DNA of 64,000 nucleotides, taken from the NCBI RefSeq assembly GCF_001425705.1, contig NZ_LMDC01000001.1, positions 999,072 to 1,063,071 on the forward strand. The letters run 5' to 3'. The notes under the pieces are model-generated. The model saw only the letters and a list, made by a program, of their open reading frames with translations, ran no database searches and was not told the origin of the DNA. Position 1 is the first letter of the stretch. Each line of letters begins with the position of its first letter. Positions 56,859-64,000 of the stretch are shown in pieces. Source of the stretch: Pelomonas sp. Root1217. GTDB lineage: Bacteria; Pseudomonadota; Gammaproteobacteria; Burkholderiales; Burkholderiaceae_C. The translations under genes were made by a program, and so were the position numbers.

Positions 56859-57419
56859 CTAGGACCTGCCTTCAACCCGGCGTGCAACGCCAAGCAGGCG
56901 CACGCTGATCTTGAGGCCACTTTGCGTAGCAGGTGGCAACAGGATGTCAAAACGCACCTTGTCGTCGATGACCACAAAATTGATCATGCCCGTCGCGACG
57001 CCCGGTTCGAGCTCGGTGACGGTCAGCACCGGCCGGCCATGCAGCGCCGCGAGCAGGCCGGGCGCATGTGAGGCCATGCCCCGCGACATGAAGACGACTT
57101 GCACACCCTCAGGCACCTCGCCGCGCACAAGCCGGCGCACCTCGACCGGCCGCCCGGCCACCAAGGCCGCCGTGGCGGTGCGGCGGAACTCCTCGACGAC
57201 CGCTTCACTGGCCAGCACGCCAACGCGAAACGGCTCGCCCGTCGCGCCCAGTGACTGCGGCGGCCAGTCGACGTAGTTGCCGAACTTGCAGACGAAGGCG
57301 GCCTTGACCTGGTACTCGACCAGGCCATCGTCCTCGCCTGCATGCGCCGCACTCGCCGCGCCCGCGGCAGCCAATGCCGCGAGCAGCAGCGTTCGGCGAG
57401 CGAGGCGGGCGGCTGTCAT
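56859..57419 (-). CDS. YfiR-family periplasmic protein (DUF4154)
   Basis: A 186-residue exported protein: signal peptide (ending ASAAHA) and the YfiR domain, recognised by EYQVKAAFVCKFGNYVDWP at the mature N-terminus, FRVGVLA, and GMINFVVIDDKVRFDI. In Pseudomonas YfiR binds a periplasmic domain and silences the YfiN cyclase. Here the partner is likely the CHASE8-like domain of the kinase encoded directly downstream. It overlaps the receptor stop by one base (TGATG). Confidence 0.9.
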   Translation of the reverse strand: MTAARLARRTLLLAALAAAGAASAAHAGEDDGLVEYQVKAAFVCKFGNYVDWPPQSLGATGEPFRVGVLASEAVVEEFRRTATAALVAGRPVEVRRLVRGEVPEGVQVVFMSRGMASHAPGLLAALHGRPVLTVTELEPGVATGMINFVVIDDKVRFDILLPPATQSGLKISVRLLGVARRVEGRS

Positions 57420-59356
57420 CAGAGAAAGCGCTTGCGCAACTGGAGCATGAGGTTGCGCCCGAACTCGGTGCGGGTCTGGACGGCGGTGAACTCCCCATGG
57501 CTGCCGAGCAGGTTCTGGGCCACCAGCGCGACGTCGATGTCGCGACCGACGCGCCCGCCCAGGCGCAGGTCCACGGCCGTGTAGGCCGGCACATCGGGCG
57601 CACGCAGGGCGCTGACATGGCGCAGCATGAGGTCCAGCTCGGTGTCGCGCGGCAGATTGAAAGCGGCGCGCAGCCGCCACATCTGACGCGGCATCGCGCC
57701 CTCGGCCGCGGCCACGGAGCCGGCAGTGTCGATGCTGCCCGGCTTGAGCTGCAGATGTGGCCTCAGCAGCGTGACGCCGCCATGCAGGCGCAGCCGGGGC
57801 GCGGCCTGCAGGCTGCCCCAGGCCTCCAGGCCGCTGACGCGGCCCTGCATGCCGTTGCCGAAATAGACCGAGGTGCCGCTGGGCGCCAGTTCCTGGGTGT
57901 GCAGATGGTCGTAGTCGCCATGGAAGGCGGTCGCGGACAGCGTCACCGCCGGCAGCGGCTGGCCGCGGTAGCCCAGTTCCAGCACATTGGCTGTCTCGGC
58001 GCGAAAGGCCGGGCCGCCGTTGAGGATGAAGGGCGGCTGGGCAGGAATGTAGATGTCGCGGTCCAGCCGCGATGGCGCGCGCACCGTGTGCGCGGCCGAA
58101 GCCCACCACAGCTGGCCGGGCGAGGGCTTCCAGGCCAGGCGCAGATTGGGCAGGAACTCGTTGCCCGTGTAGTCGTTGCGTTCGACACGGGCGCCCAGCG
58201 TCAGGCGCAGCGCCGGGTTCAGCGCCACCTCGTCCTGGGCATACAGGCTGGTCCAGGCCTGATTGAGGCGTTCCGGCAGGAAGGCGAATTGCGGCGCGCC
58301 GTGGCCGACGCGGCCCTGCGAGCGCCGGTGGTTGAGGCCCAACACGACGGTGTGTTCCGGCGCCGGGCGCAGCGCATACTGGACTTCGAAATCGGCCATC
58401 TCCAAGGTTTCATCGAAGGTGGGCGGCGTGACGCGCACGGTGCGGTCCAGGTAGCCCTGCACGCTGAGCTCGCCCCCGCCCACCGGCCGCTCCCACCGCG
58501 CCAGCAGGTTCGCGCCGGACAGCGAGATGGTGTCCAGCGCGAACTTCACCCCCGTGATGTTGATGCTGCCCGGCAGGGGCTGGCCGTGGTTGCCGCGGTA
58601 GACATTGCCTTGCAGCGTGACGCGGTCGTCGTTGCGCCCCCAGTCGGCGCGAAAGCCGCCCCTGAGCATGTGGCCCGCGTCCTCCACGCGCGCGCCGGCC
58701 GCCGTTTCGGTGTGGTCGTTGGCGGTGTGCTTGACGTACAGCCGCATGCTGCCGCCGTCGCCCAGGGCCCAGCCATGGCGCAGCACGGCGGCACGCTGTC
58801 GGCTGCCGGCGACCGCCGACGCCAGCGTGCCGCGGGTGGCCGCGGCGCTGCGCGTGATGATGTTGATGACGCCATTGACTGCGTTGACGCCCCACAGCGT
58901 GCTGCCCGGGCCGCTGCTGACCTCGATGCGGTCGATGTCCTCCAGGGCCACGTCCTGCACATCCCAGAACACGCCCGCGAACAACGGCGTGTAGACCGAG
59001 CGTCCATCGATGAGGACGAGCAGCTTGTTGGCCGAGTTGGCGTTGAAGCCCCGTGCGCTGATCGCATAGGCACCGCTGTAGACCTCGGCGACGTGCAGAT
59101 TGGGTGCCAGGCGCAGCGCCTCGGGCAGACGGGTGACGCCGGCGCGGTGGACGTCGTCGGCCGTGATGACGTAGAGGGAGGCCGCCGCATCGCCCAGGCG
59201 CTGCTCGCGCTTGGCCGTGGACGTGATGGTGACGTTGCCCAGCTCTTCCAGGCTGAGGTCCACGAGCGGGGCCTGGGAGACCGCAGGCCCCGCCCACAGC
59301 GCGGCTGCTGCAATGCAATATGCCCGGCTTGGTGACAGTCCCATGCACCCTCCCAA
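57419..59356 (-). CDS. TonB-dependent receptor, small plug type
   Basis: A 645-residue outer-membrane receptor and first gene of the receptor-YfiR-kinase operon. Signal peptide ends near residue 28; the plug contains LGNVTITSTAKREQRLGDAA and SSGPGSTLWGVNAVNGVINI, a clear TonB-plug signature, and the barrel ends RNLMLQLRKRFL. It resembles receptors of the iron-complex/vitamin type more than the xylan receptor at 49719, so the ligand is unknown. An ATG 12 bases downstream (MGLSPS) is also possible. Confidence 0.88.
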   Translation of the reverse strand: MGGCMGLSPSRAYCIAAAALWAGPAVSQAPLVDLSLEELGNVTITSTAKREQRLGDAAASLYVITADDVHRAGVTRLPEALRLAPNLHVAEVYSGAYAISARGFNANSANKLLVLIDGRSVYTPLFAGVFWDVQDVALEDIDRIEVSSGPGSTLWGVNAVNGVINIITRSAAATRGTLASAVAGSRQRAAVLRHGWALGDGGSMRLYVKHTANDHTETAAGARVEDAGHMLRGGFRADWGRNDDRVTLQGNVYRGNHGQPLPGSINITGVKFALDTISLSGANLLARWERPVGGGELSVQGYLDRTVRVTPPTFDETLEMADFEVQYALRPAPEHTVVLGLNHRRSQGRVGHGAPQFAFLPERLNQAWTSLYAQDEVALNPALRLTLGARVERNDYTGNEFLPNLRLAWKPSPGQLWWASAAHTVRAPSRLDRDIYIPAQPPFILNGGPAFRAETANVLELGYRGQPLPAVTLSATAFHGDYDHLHTQELAPSGTSVYFGNGMQGRVSGLEAWGSLQAAPRLRLHGGVTLLRPHLQLKPGSIDTAGSVAAAEGAMPRQMWRLRAAFNLPRDTELDLMLRHVSALRAPDVPAYTAVDLRLGGRVGRDIDVALVAQNLLGSHGEFTAVQTRTEFGRNLMLQLRKRFL

Positions 59357-59518
59357 CGGTGACGTGGCCGCACGACGATAACGCAGCGACCTGACGGCGG
59401 CAACGCGGCATCGGCTCCGAGGTGGCGCCAGACGGCAACCCGTGAGGTACGGCTCATTTCAGGGGCGCTGTCTGGCCGGCGCCGCGAATTTGGCGACGTC
59501 GGGCAGCGTCAGCCGTGA

Positions 59519-59630
59519 ACAGGCGGCACGGGCCTGGCCATCGCCGAGCGGGCGGCGGCGCGCAACGGCGCCAGCATCCGCCTGGACGCCGGGCCCGACG
59601 GTCGCGGCCCGCTCGTCAGCGTGGATTTTT
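59519..59630 (+). pseudogene. Histidine-kinase ATPase remnant
   Basis: Reading on the plus strand after a stop codon at 59516, the sequence gives GGTGLAIAERAAARNGAS, then IRLDAGPDGRGPLVSVDF. This is the G2 box and last strands of a histidine-kinase ATPase domain. No start codon or upstream kinase sequence remains, and the frame runs on into the end of the MFS gene on the other strand. It looks like the tail of a deleted kinase gene. Confidence 0.5.
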
Positions 59631-60863
59631 CCTGGGCACGCTCTTCTGCAGCTGCCACAGCAACACGCAGACGATCAGCGTCGTGCCGATCAGCACGTTG
59701 CCGACCCACGGAAAGTGCTCCAGCTTGCCGTCGCTGCCAATGCTCACGATATGGCCGGACACCAGCGCCGCCAGACCGCCAGCCAGCTGCTGCAACGCGG
59801 CATTGATGGCCGTGAAGGCGCCGCGCTGCTCCGGCGCGGGAATGCCGGTGACGACGACCTGCCAGGGCACCATGCGCGAGAAGATGCCGGCGAAGAGGAT
59901 GACGTTGACGACGACCAGCGTCGTCAGCGATGAAGGACCCAGCCGTGTGTAGATCGCCACCATCACGATGGTGATGGCACTGCCCGTGAAGAACACCGGC
60001 AACGGGCCGAAACGGTCGACGAGGCGGCCCACCAGCGGTGCGACGAACATCGTGCTGATGCCGGTGACGAGGTAGACCATGGGCAGGTGCTGCAGATCGA
60101 TGCCGACGTTGTTCACCGAGAAGGCGCTGGCGAACGGCATGATCATGAAGCCGCCGGTCGTCAGCAGCGCCGTGATCAGGAAGGCATGCAGGTGGCGGCG
60201 CACGGCGACCGTGTGCCACAGGTGGCCAAAGGCGCTGCGGTCGTTCTGCAGTTTCAAGTGGGCATCCACCGGCTTCATGCGCCAGGCGATCAGCAGGCCG
60301 CCGACCGCCCCGAAAGCCACCAGTGCCATGAAGGGCGCGTGCCAGTCCCAGTGCGTGGCGAGGTAGAGGCCGAAAGGCAGGCCCAGCACCTGGCTGGCCG
60401 CGAAGCCGCCCTGCAGCAGGCCCATGACGCGGCCGCGCAGCGCCGGCTCGAACAGGTCGGCCGCGATGGCCATGACGATGGAGCCGATGACGCCGCCGAA
60501 CAGGCCGGTAACGATGCGCGCCATCAGCAGCGATTCGAAGCTGGTGGCCAGGCCACACCACAGCGTGCCGAGCAGAAACCCGCCATAGAAGAACAGCAGC
60601 AGCTTCTTGCGGTCAAAGCGGTCGGCGAAGCCTGCCGTCAGCAGGCCGGAGATGCCGGCGCTGAAGGCATAGGCCGACACGACGAGGCCGAACTGCTGGG
60701 CCGTCATCGACATCGCCGGCATGATCATGGCGCCGAGCGGCGACATGATCATGAAGTCCAGGATGACGGCGAACTGCAGCAGTGTCAGCAGGCCGGTGGC
60801 AAAGCGCTGGTAGGGCGTGAAAGCAGGTGGCGGAGCAGTGGCTGGAGCGGCGGCTTCGGGCAT
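59616..60863 (-). CDS. MFS transporter
   Basis: A 415-residue major facilitator with 12 predicted membrane segments. The loop signature is AGFADRFDRKKLLLFFYGGF and the repeat in the second half is GRLVDRFGPLPVF. The family resembles drug and arabinose-type efflux MFS proteins; the substrate is not known. The gene stands alone. Confidence 0.87.
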   Translation of the reverse strand: MPEAAAPATAPPPAFTPYQRFATGLLTLLQFAVILDFMIMSPLGAMIMPAMSMTAQQFGLVVSAYAFSAGISGLLTAGFADRFDRKKLLLFFYGGFLLGTLWCGLATSFESLLMARIVTGLFGGVIGSIVMAIAADLFEPALRGRVMGLLQGGFAASQVLGLPFGLYLATHWDWHAPFMALVAFGAVGGLLIAWRMKPVDAHLKLQNDRSAFGHLWHTVAVRRHLHAFLITALLTTGGFMIMPFASAFSVNNVGIDLQHLPMVYLVTGISTMFVAPLVGRLVDRFGPLPVFFTGSAITIVMVAIYTRLGPSSLTTLVVVNVILFAGIFSRMVPWQVVVTGIPAPEQRGAFTAINAALQQLAGGLAALVSGHIVSIGSDGKLEHFPWVGNVLIGTTLIVCVLLWQLQKSVPRKNPR

Positions 60864-61238
60864 GGGCGGCGGTGGTGGCAGGCGCGGGGCCTGATGGCGG
60901 GATCTTGGGCGCTGGCGTACCGCACGATAGCGGCGTTGGCGTTGTCAAGCAGTGTGCGCGAGGGCGGGCCCGGACCTGGCAGCAGACTTGAATTTAACGG
61001 TACGTCAAGCAAACCGCGCTCCCAGGCGGAACTGGCGCGGCTGGCCATGCGACGGCATGCCGCGAGCGCATGCGGCAAGGCGCGCGGCGTCATGCAGGCT
61101 TTGAGCGCGGAGGGAGCGACGCCTGCGGGGCTCAAGCAGGTCTGGCGCGCCGTCCTACACGGCGTCGCGCCGCAGGCTCACGCGGGTGCAGAGATGGCCG
61201 CGCGAGAGTGAAGCATCCCGATTCGCGGAGATGCAATC
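60864..61238. other. Gap without convincing genes
   Basis: About 375 bases between the MFS gene and the hypothetical protein at 61239. One plus-strand frame (about 61048-61211) has Ala-rich helical composition but no ribosome site or family; it is not annotated. Confidence 0.5.
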
Positions 61239-61709
61239 ATGGACACGATGATGGACAGCCCGCCCCGGCTGGAAACAGCACCTTCGCAGGCGGCGGACGT
61301 GCTGATCTGCGTTGTCGGCACGGCCGATGTGATGCAAGCCTGCGAAGCCGACTTGGCGGTGCTGGTGGCAAACAGCAGCGTGCATCGCGTGGACTGGCGC
61401 CTGGACGACGAGTTCGGCGAGCCGCCCGTCGAGGCCGATTGGGCCGACGGCCTCATCGTGCTGAACTCCGACGCGTGGGCCGCACCCACGGGCTGCGCCA
61501 AGCTGCAAGCATTGCTGAAAATGGCCTGGCGCTGCGGCCGGACCGTGGCGCTGTGCGGCGATGCGCTGAATTCGCTGGGCACGCTGGGCTTTGCGGCCGA
61601 TGTGCCTGCCGAGGCCGAAGGCCTCTTCCTCTGCCCCAACGGGCCTTGTAGCGAGACCTTGCGCGAGTTCCTCGACGCCATCCAGGAGCAGCCGCATCGC
61701 GGCCGGTGA
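61239..61709 (+). CDS. Hypothetical protein
   Basis: A 156-residue cytosolic protein with a GGAG ribosome site before the ATG. It has an alpha/beta look: ADVLICVVGTADVMQACEADLA, WADGLIVLNSDAW, RTVALCGDALNSLGTLGF. The ALCGDAL segment recalls the nucleophile elbow of DJ-1/PfpI-type proteins, but the similarity is weak. A repeat element starts at its stop codon, followed by a strong terminator. Confidence 0.6.
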   Translation: MDTMMDSPPRLETAPSQAADVLICVVGTADVMQACEADLAVLVANSSVHRVDWRLDDEFGEPPVEADWADGLIVLNSDAWAAPTGCAKLQALLKMAWRCGRTVALCGDALNSLGTLGFAADVPAEAEGLFLCPNGPCSETLREFLDAIQEQPHRGR

Positions 61710-61770
61710 ACTGAGCCCCCTCGTCCGAGGAGTACCTTGGCCGGCCTTGCAGGCCGCGCTGCAGCTACGC
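61707..61770 (+). repeat. Stop-codon-linked repeat element, copy 2
   Basis: 61713-61744 matches 34413-34444 at 28 of 32 positions, and both begin at the stop codon of the preceding gene. Both also contain CCGCGCTGC shortly after. This copy has a short GGCCT/AGGCC hairpin in place of the palindrome array and ends at the terminator. Confidence 0.7.
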
Positions 61771-61772
61771 AA

Positions 61773-61802
61773 AAAACAGCCCTGAACTATCAGGGCTGTT
61801 TT
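61773..61802. terminator. Bidirectional intrinsic terminator
   Basis: AAAACAGCCCTGA and TCAGGGCTGTTTT form a perfect 13-base stem with a 4-base loop, flanked by A and T runs. It separates the hypothetical gene from the convergent small membrane protein. Confidence 0.88.
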
Positions 61803-61822
61803 GCTTGAAGGGCGCTCCCTCG

Positions 61823-61984
61823 CTATCTGCGCATCAGTCCCACCACCAAGCTGATGATGGCCAGGATGATGAAACCGTAGAACAGCAGTTGGGCAATGCC
61901 TGCGGCGCTGGCGGCAATGCCACCAAAGCCGAACAGGGCCGCCACGAGGGCGACGACAAAGAAGATGATCGCGTAACGCAGCAT
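61823..61984 (-). CDS. DUF1328/UPF0391 small membrane protein
   Basis: A 53-residue protein with two membrane helices ([20 protein letters not shown] and [19 protein letters not shown]) separated by [11 protein letters not shown], the family pattern. An AAGGAGA ribosome site precedes the start. The function is unknown; expression is often stress-induced. Confidence 0.9.
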   Translation of the reverse strand: MLRYAIIFFVVALVAALFGFGGIAASAAGIAQLLFYGFIILAIISLVVGLMRR

Positions 61985-62019
61985 GAAGTTTCTCCTTGGG
62001 GACTGTTGGCACCGCTAAT

Positions 62020-63990
62020 CTAGGGCTGGCGCTGGCGCTGGGGTGCCGGCCCCCGCCGCGCTGCCGGGTAGGAAGCCGCCGACGCGGCGACAGCCGGCTT
62101 GGCGCTCGTATCGGCACGTGGCGCCGCAGCCGGCCCATCACAGCTTACGGGGGGCAAGTCCTCGCCGGGGTCGATGAAGGCCAGCAGCGCGGCCGGCGGC
62201 GCCAGTGCGCCCAGGGCGATGGCAGCGATGGCCTTTCCACCGAGGGCCTTGCCCTCGAGGGCGATGCGCGGGTCGCCCAGCGTGCCCTGCACGCGCACCG
62301 GTGAGCGCAGTGTCAGCAATGAAAAGTCCTTGGGCTTGGCGACCACCCGCAGATCCAGCGTCTCGTCGGCCAGGCTGATCCGGCCGTCGATGTCGATGCG
62401 GCTGTCGCGGTTGTCCACCACGGCCGAGCGCGGCCTCAGTACGCCCGCCTTGAAGTTGCCGTCCAGGCGCGCGCAGTTCAGCGCCAGGTTCTTGTCGCCA
62501 CGCAGCAGGATGCCCAGGCCCTGGGCCAGGTCCAGCCCCGTGGCTTCGGTCAGCAGATGGGAGATGCTGCCCTTGTCGAGCTGCAGGCGTACAGGCCCGT
62601 TCAGGCTGCCCAGCAATGCGGCCGTGCTGCCGCCGTGGCCCTGCACGTCGATGTCGGCGCGCATGCGGCCGGTCACGGGGTGTTCGCTCAGGCTCTTGGC
62701 CTGGAACTTGAACCATTGCTCGATGGCCATGCCGCGCACATCGGCATGCACCTGCCACAGCGGCGGCGTGGGGCGGGTATCCAGTCGCACCTGCCCAGCC
62801 AGCTCGCCGCCGGCCACGCCGGCATTGAAGTTTTCCAGCGTCAGCACGCCGCTTTCCAGCACAACGCTGGTGTTCACCGGCGCCAGCGGCGCGAGCTTGG
62901 CGCTGCCGAGGTCGAGCTGGCTCAGCGCGACGGCGACGCGCGCGTCCATCGTGCTCAGCGACGGCAGGTCCAGCGGCCGGTCGGGTAGCACGCGGCCCGG
63001 GCGGCTCGGCGGCGCGTCCGCGCCGACGGCCGGGCCCAGGTCGGCCAGGCGCAGCGGGCCGCCGCGCAGCACGCCGCTGAGCATGGGGCGCTTGCCGCGA
63101 GTGTCGAAACTGAAATCACCGGCCAGGTTGCTGCGGCCGACGCGGGCTCGTGCACCGCCCAGTTGCCAGACGCCCGAGGCATGCTGCAGCCGCCCGCTGA
63201 GTTCCAGCGGCGGCGTGCTGGGCAGTGTGATGCCGAAGGGCCTGGCGATGTCGGCCAGCGAGTTGCCGCGCACCTGCAGCTGGCCGTCCAGCGCGCGGGC
63301 GTCCAGCAGTGATGCGGCCGTGCCAGCGAAGGCGATGCGGCCGTCACGCTGGGTCAGCTCGGCGCGCAGCTGCACCGGCGCCAGGCCGGCGTCGGCGGGC
63401 GCGAGCAGGGCCAGCCCGGCGCCGGCTTCGGCCTTCAGCGCGAGTTGCTGGCCGCGCAGCTTGCCCTTCAGATCGGCCGTCCAGTGGCCATCGGCCTGGG
63501 TCGCGAAGCGCGCGTCGCCAACCAGCAGCAGTGGCGCATCGTCCAGTTGCGCGCTGCCATGGCGGATGACGAGATGGTCGATCTGCGGCAGCTCGGCCGG
63601 TTCATCGCGGGCGCCCGAAGGTTGCACAGGCCAAGCCGTGCGGCCGGCGGCGTCGCGCTGCCAGTTCAGGGAAAGGGACTCGGCCTGAACCAGGCGCAGC
63701 CGCAATGGAGCGCCGCGCCGCCAGGCCCAGATGTCCCCCCATTGCCAGTTCAGCTGCACGTCCTTGGCGTCGGCCAGTGGCTCCCCGCGGCTGCCGCTGA
63801 CGCGCAGGCGGGGGGCTTCGAGCCGGGGTTTCCACAGGAGATGGAGCCGGGCGCCGGCGTCCATGTCCAGGCCGCGCTCGGCCTGGGCGGCCAGCCGGGG
63901 CGCGAGTCCAGGCCAGCCGGCCACGTCCATGCCCACGATGGCAACAACGACCAGCACGACGGCGCCGGCGACGGTGACGGCGACTTTCAT
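62020..63990 (-). CDS. AsmA-family envelope protein
   Basis: A 656-residue protein: N-terminal membrane anchor (AVVLVVVAIVGMDVAGWPGL), then a long repeat-rich beta region in the periplasm ending in the AsmA_2 C-terminal domain (GSISHLLTEATGLDLAQGLG, SRIDIDGRISLADETLDLRV). AsmA-like proteins are thought to bridge the inner and outer membranes and move phospholipids. The last 45 residues are a low-complexity Ala/Pro/Arg tail. The start lies 10 bases from the window edge. Confidence 0.87.
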   Translation of the reverse strand: MKVAVTVAGAVVLVVVAIVGMDVAGWPGLAPRLAAQAERGLDMDAGARLHLLWKPRLEAPRLRVSGSRGEPLADAKDVQLNWQWGDIWAWRRGAPLRLRLVQAESLSLNWQRDAAGRTAWPVQPSGARDEPAELPQIDHLVIRHGSAQLDDAPLLLVGDARFATQADGHWTADLKGKLRGQQLALKAEAGAGLALLAPADAGLAPVQLRAELTQRDGRIAFAGTAASLLDARALDGQLQVRGNSLADIARPFGITLPSTPPLELSGRLQHASGVWQLGGARARVGRSNLAGDFSFDTRGKRPMLSGVLRGGPLRLADLGPAVGADAPPSRPGRVLPDRPLDLPSLSTMDARVAVALSQLDLGSAKLAPLAPVNTSVVLESGVLTLENFNAGVAGGELAGQVRLDTRPTPPLWQVHADVRGMAIEQWFKFQAKSLSEHPVTGRMRADIDVQGHGGSTAALLGSLNGPVRLQLDKGSISHLLTEATGLDLAQGLGILLRGDKNLALNCARLDGNFKAGVLRPRSAVVDNRDSRIDIDGRISLADETLDLRVVAKPKDFSLLTLRSPVRVQGTLGDPRIALEGKALGGKAIAAIALGALAPPAALLAFIDPGEDLPPVSCDGPAAAPRADTSAKPAVAASAASYPAARRGPAPQRQRQP

Positions 63991-64000
63991 GGCGCCATGC

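Noticed and set aside
57374-59335. Plus-strand frame of 653 codons opposite the small TonB receptor
   Set aside because: It is antisense to a receptor with clear plug motifs and has no family features.
61048-61211. Small plus-strand frame in the gap before 61239
   Set aside because: No ribosome site, no family and a composition expected from random GC-rich DNA.

Overview
This 64-kb window comes from a high-GC bacterium. The gene content suggests a beta-proteobacterium of the order Burkholderiales, close to the Roseateles/Pelomonas/Mitsuaria type; this is inferred from protein families, not from a marker gene. Supporting traits are a PEP-CTERM exosortase substrate with a sigma-54 promoter, a PHB-depolymerase-type esterase, large TonB-dependent receptors without SusD partners, and very GC-rich third codon positions. 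No rRNA, tRNA, CRISPR array, transposase or phage gene was seen.

The core of the window (about 4.7-36.4 kb and 46.6-53 kb) is a glucuronoxylan utilisation island. A minus-strand operon (9892 to 4683) encodes a GH43 xylosidase/arabinosidase, a mutarotase, an IlvD/Edd sugar-acid dehydratase and an RraA-fold protein that may be a pyruvate aldolase. Divergent from it is a 1243-residue secreted protein in which a GH115 alpha-glucuronidase is joined to a GH8 exo-oligoxylanase. A second minus-strand operon (30774 to 19447) carries a ROK regulator, a second GH43, a GPH-family symporter, xylA, xylB, a GH30 glucuronoxylanase lipoprotein and a sialate-O-acetylesterase-type esterase. Divergent from that are a GH67 alpha-glucuronidase, a LacI regulator, uronate dehydrogenase and an SMP-30 lactonase, closed by a strong terminator. 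Further along are xylD (xylonate dehydratase), a GntR regulator and a large TonB-dependent receptor. The parts fit together: the receptor imports oligosaccharides; GH30, GH115-GH8, GH67 and the esterase debranch and shorten them outside the cytoplasm; the symporter brings the products in; cytosolic GH43s release pentose; XylA/XylB run the isomerase route while XylD and the other dehydratase serve oxidative routes; Udh and the lactonase oxidise the released uronic acid. A xyl-box-like dyad (ideal form AAATGGTAGCGCTACCATTT) lies before GH67, xylD and the receptor, with a weaker copy between GH43 and GH115-GH8.

The rest is housekeeping or accessory. At 0-4.7 kb: a cut-off secreted protein, a LacI regulator, an OmpA lipoprotein and an SGNH hydrolase. 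At 13.8-19.5 kb: a ribbon-helix-helix protein and esterase, an MFS/YCII pair with its LacI regulator, and a CPBP protease. At 36.5-46.6 kb: a PEP-CTERM protein, GFA, EVE and GNAT proteins, an ECF sigma factor beside a lipoprotein and a Ser/Thr kinase, and an SPFH/ribbon-helix-helix pair. At 53-64 kb: a TetR/thioredoxin pair, a TonB receptor-YfiR-hybrid kinase operon, an MFS pump, small membrane proteins and an AsmA protein.

The main unusual items are the GH115-GH8 fusion, two hairpin repeats placed inside catabolic operons, a palindrome-rich element that starts at the stop codon of two unrelated genes, gene remnants of a TonB receptor and of a histidine kinase, and an ECF sigma/kinase locus of the phosphorylation-activated type. 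All positions come from reading the sequence; family names rest on motif recognition without a database search.
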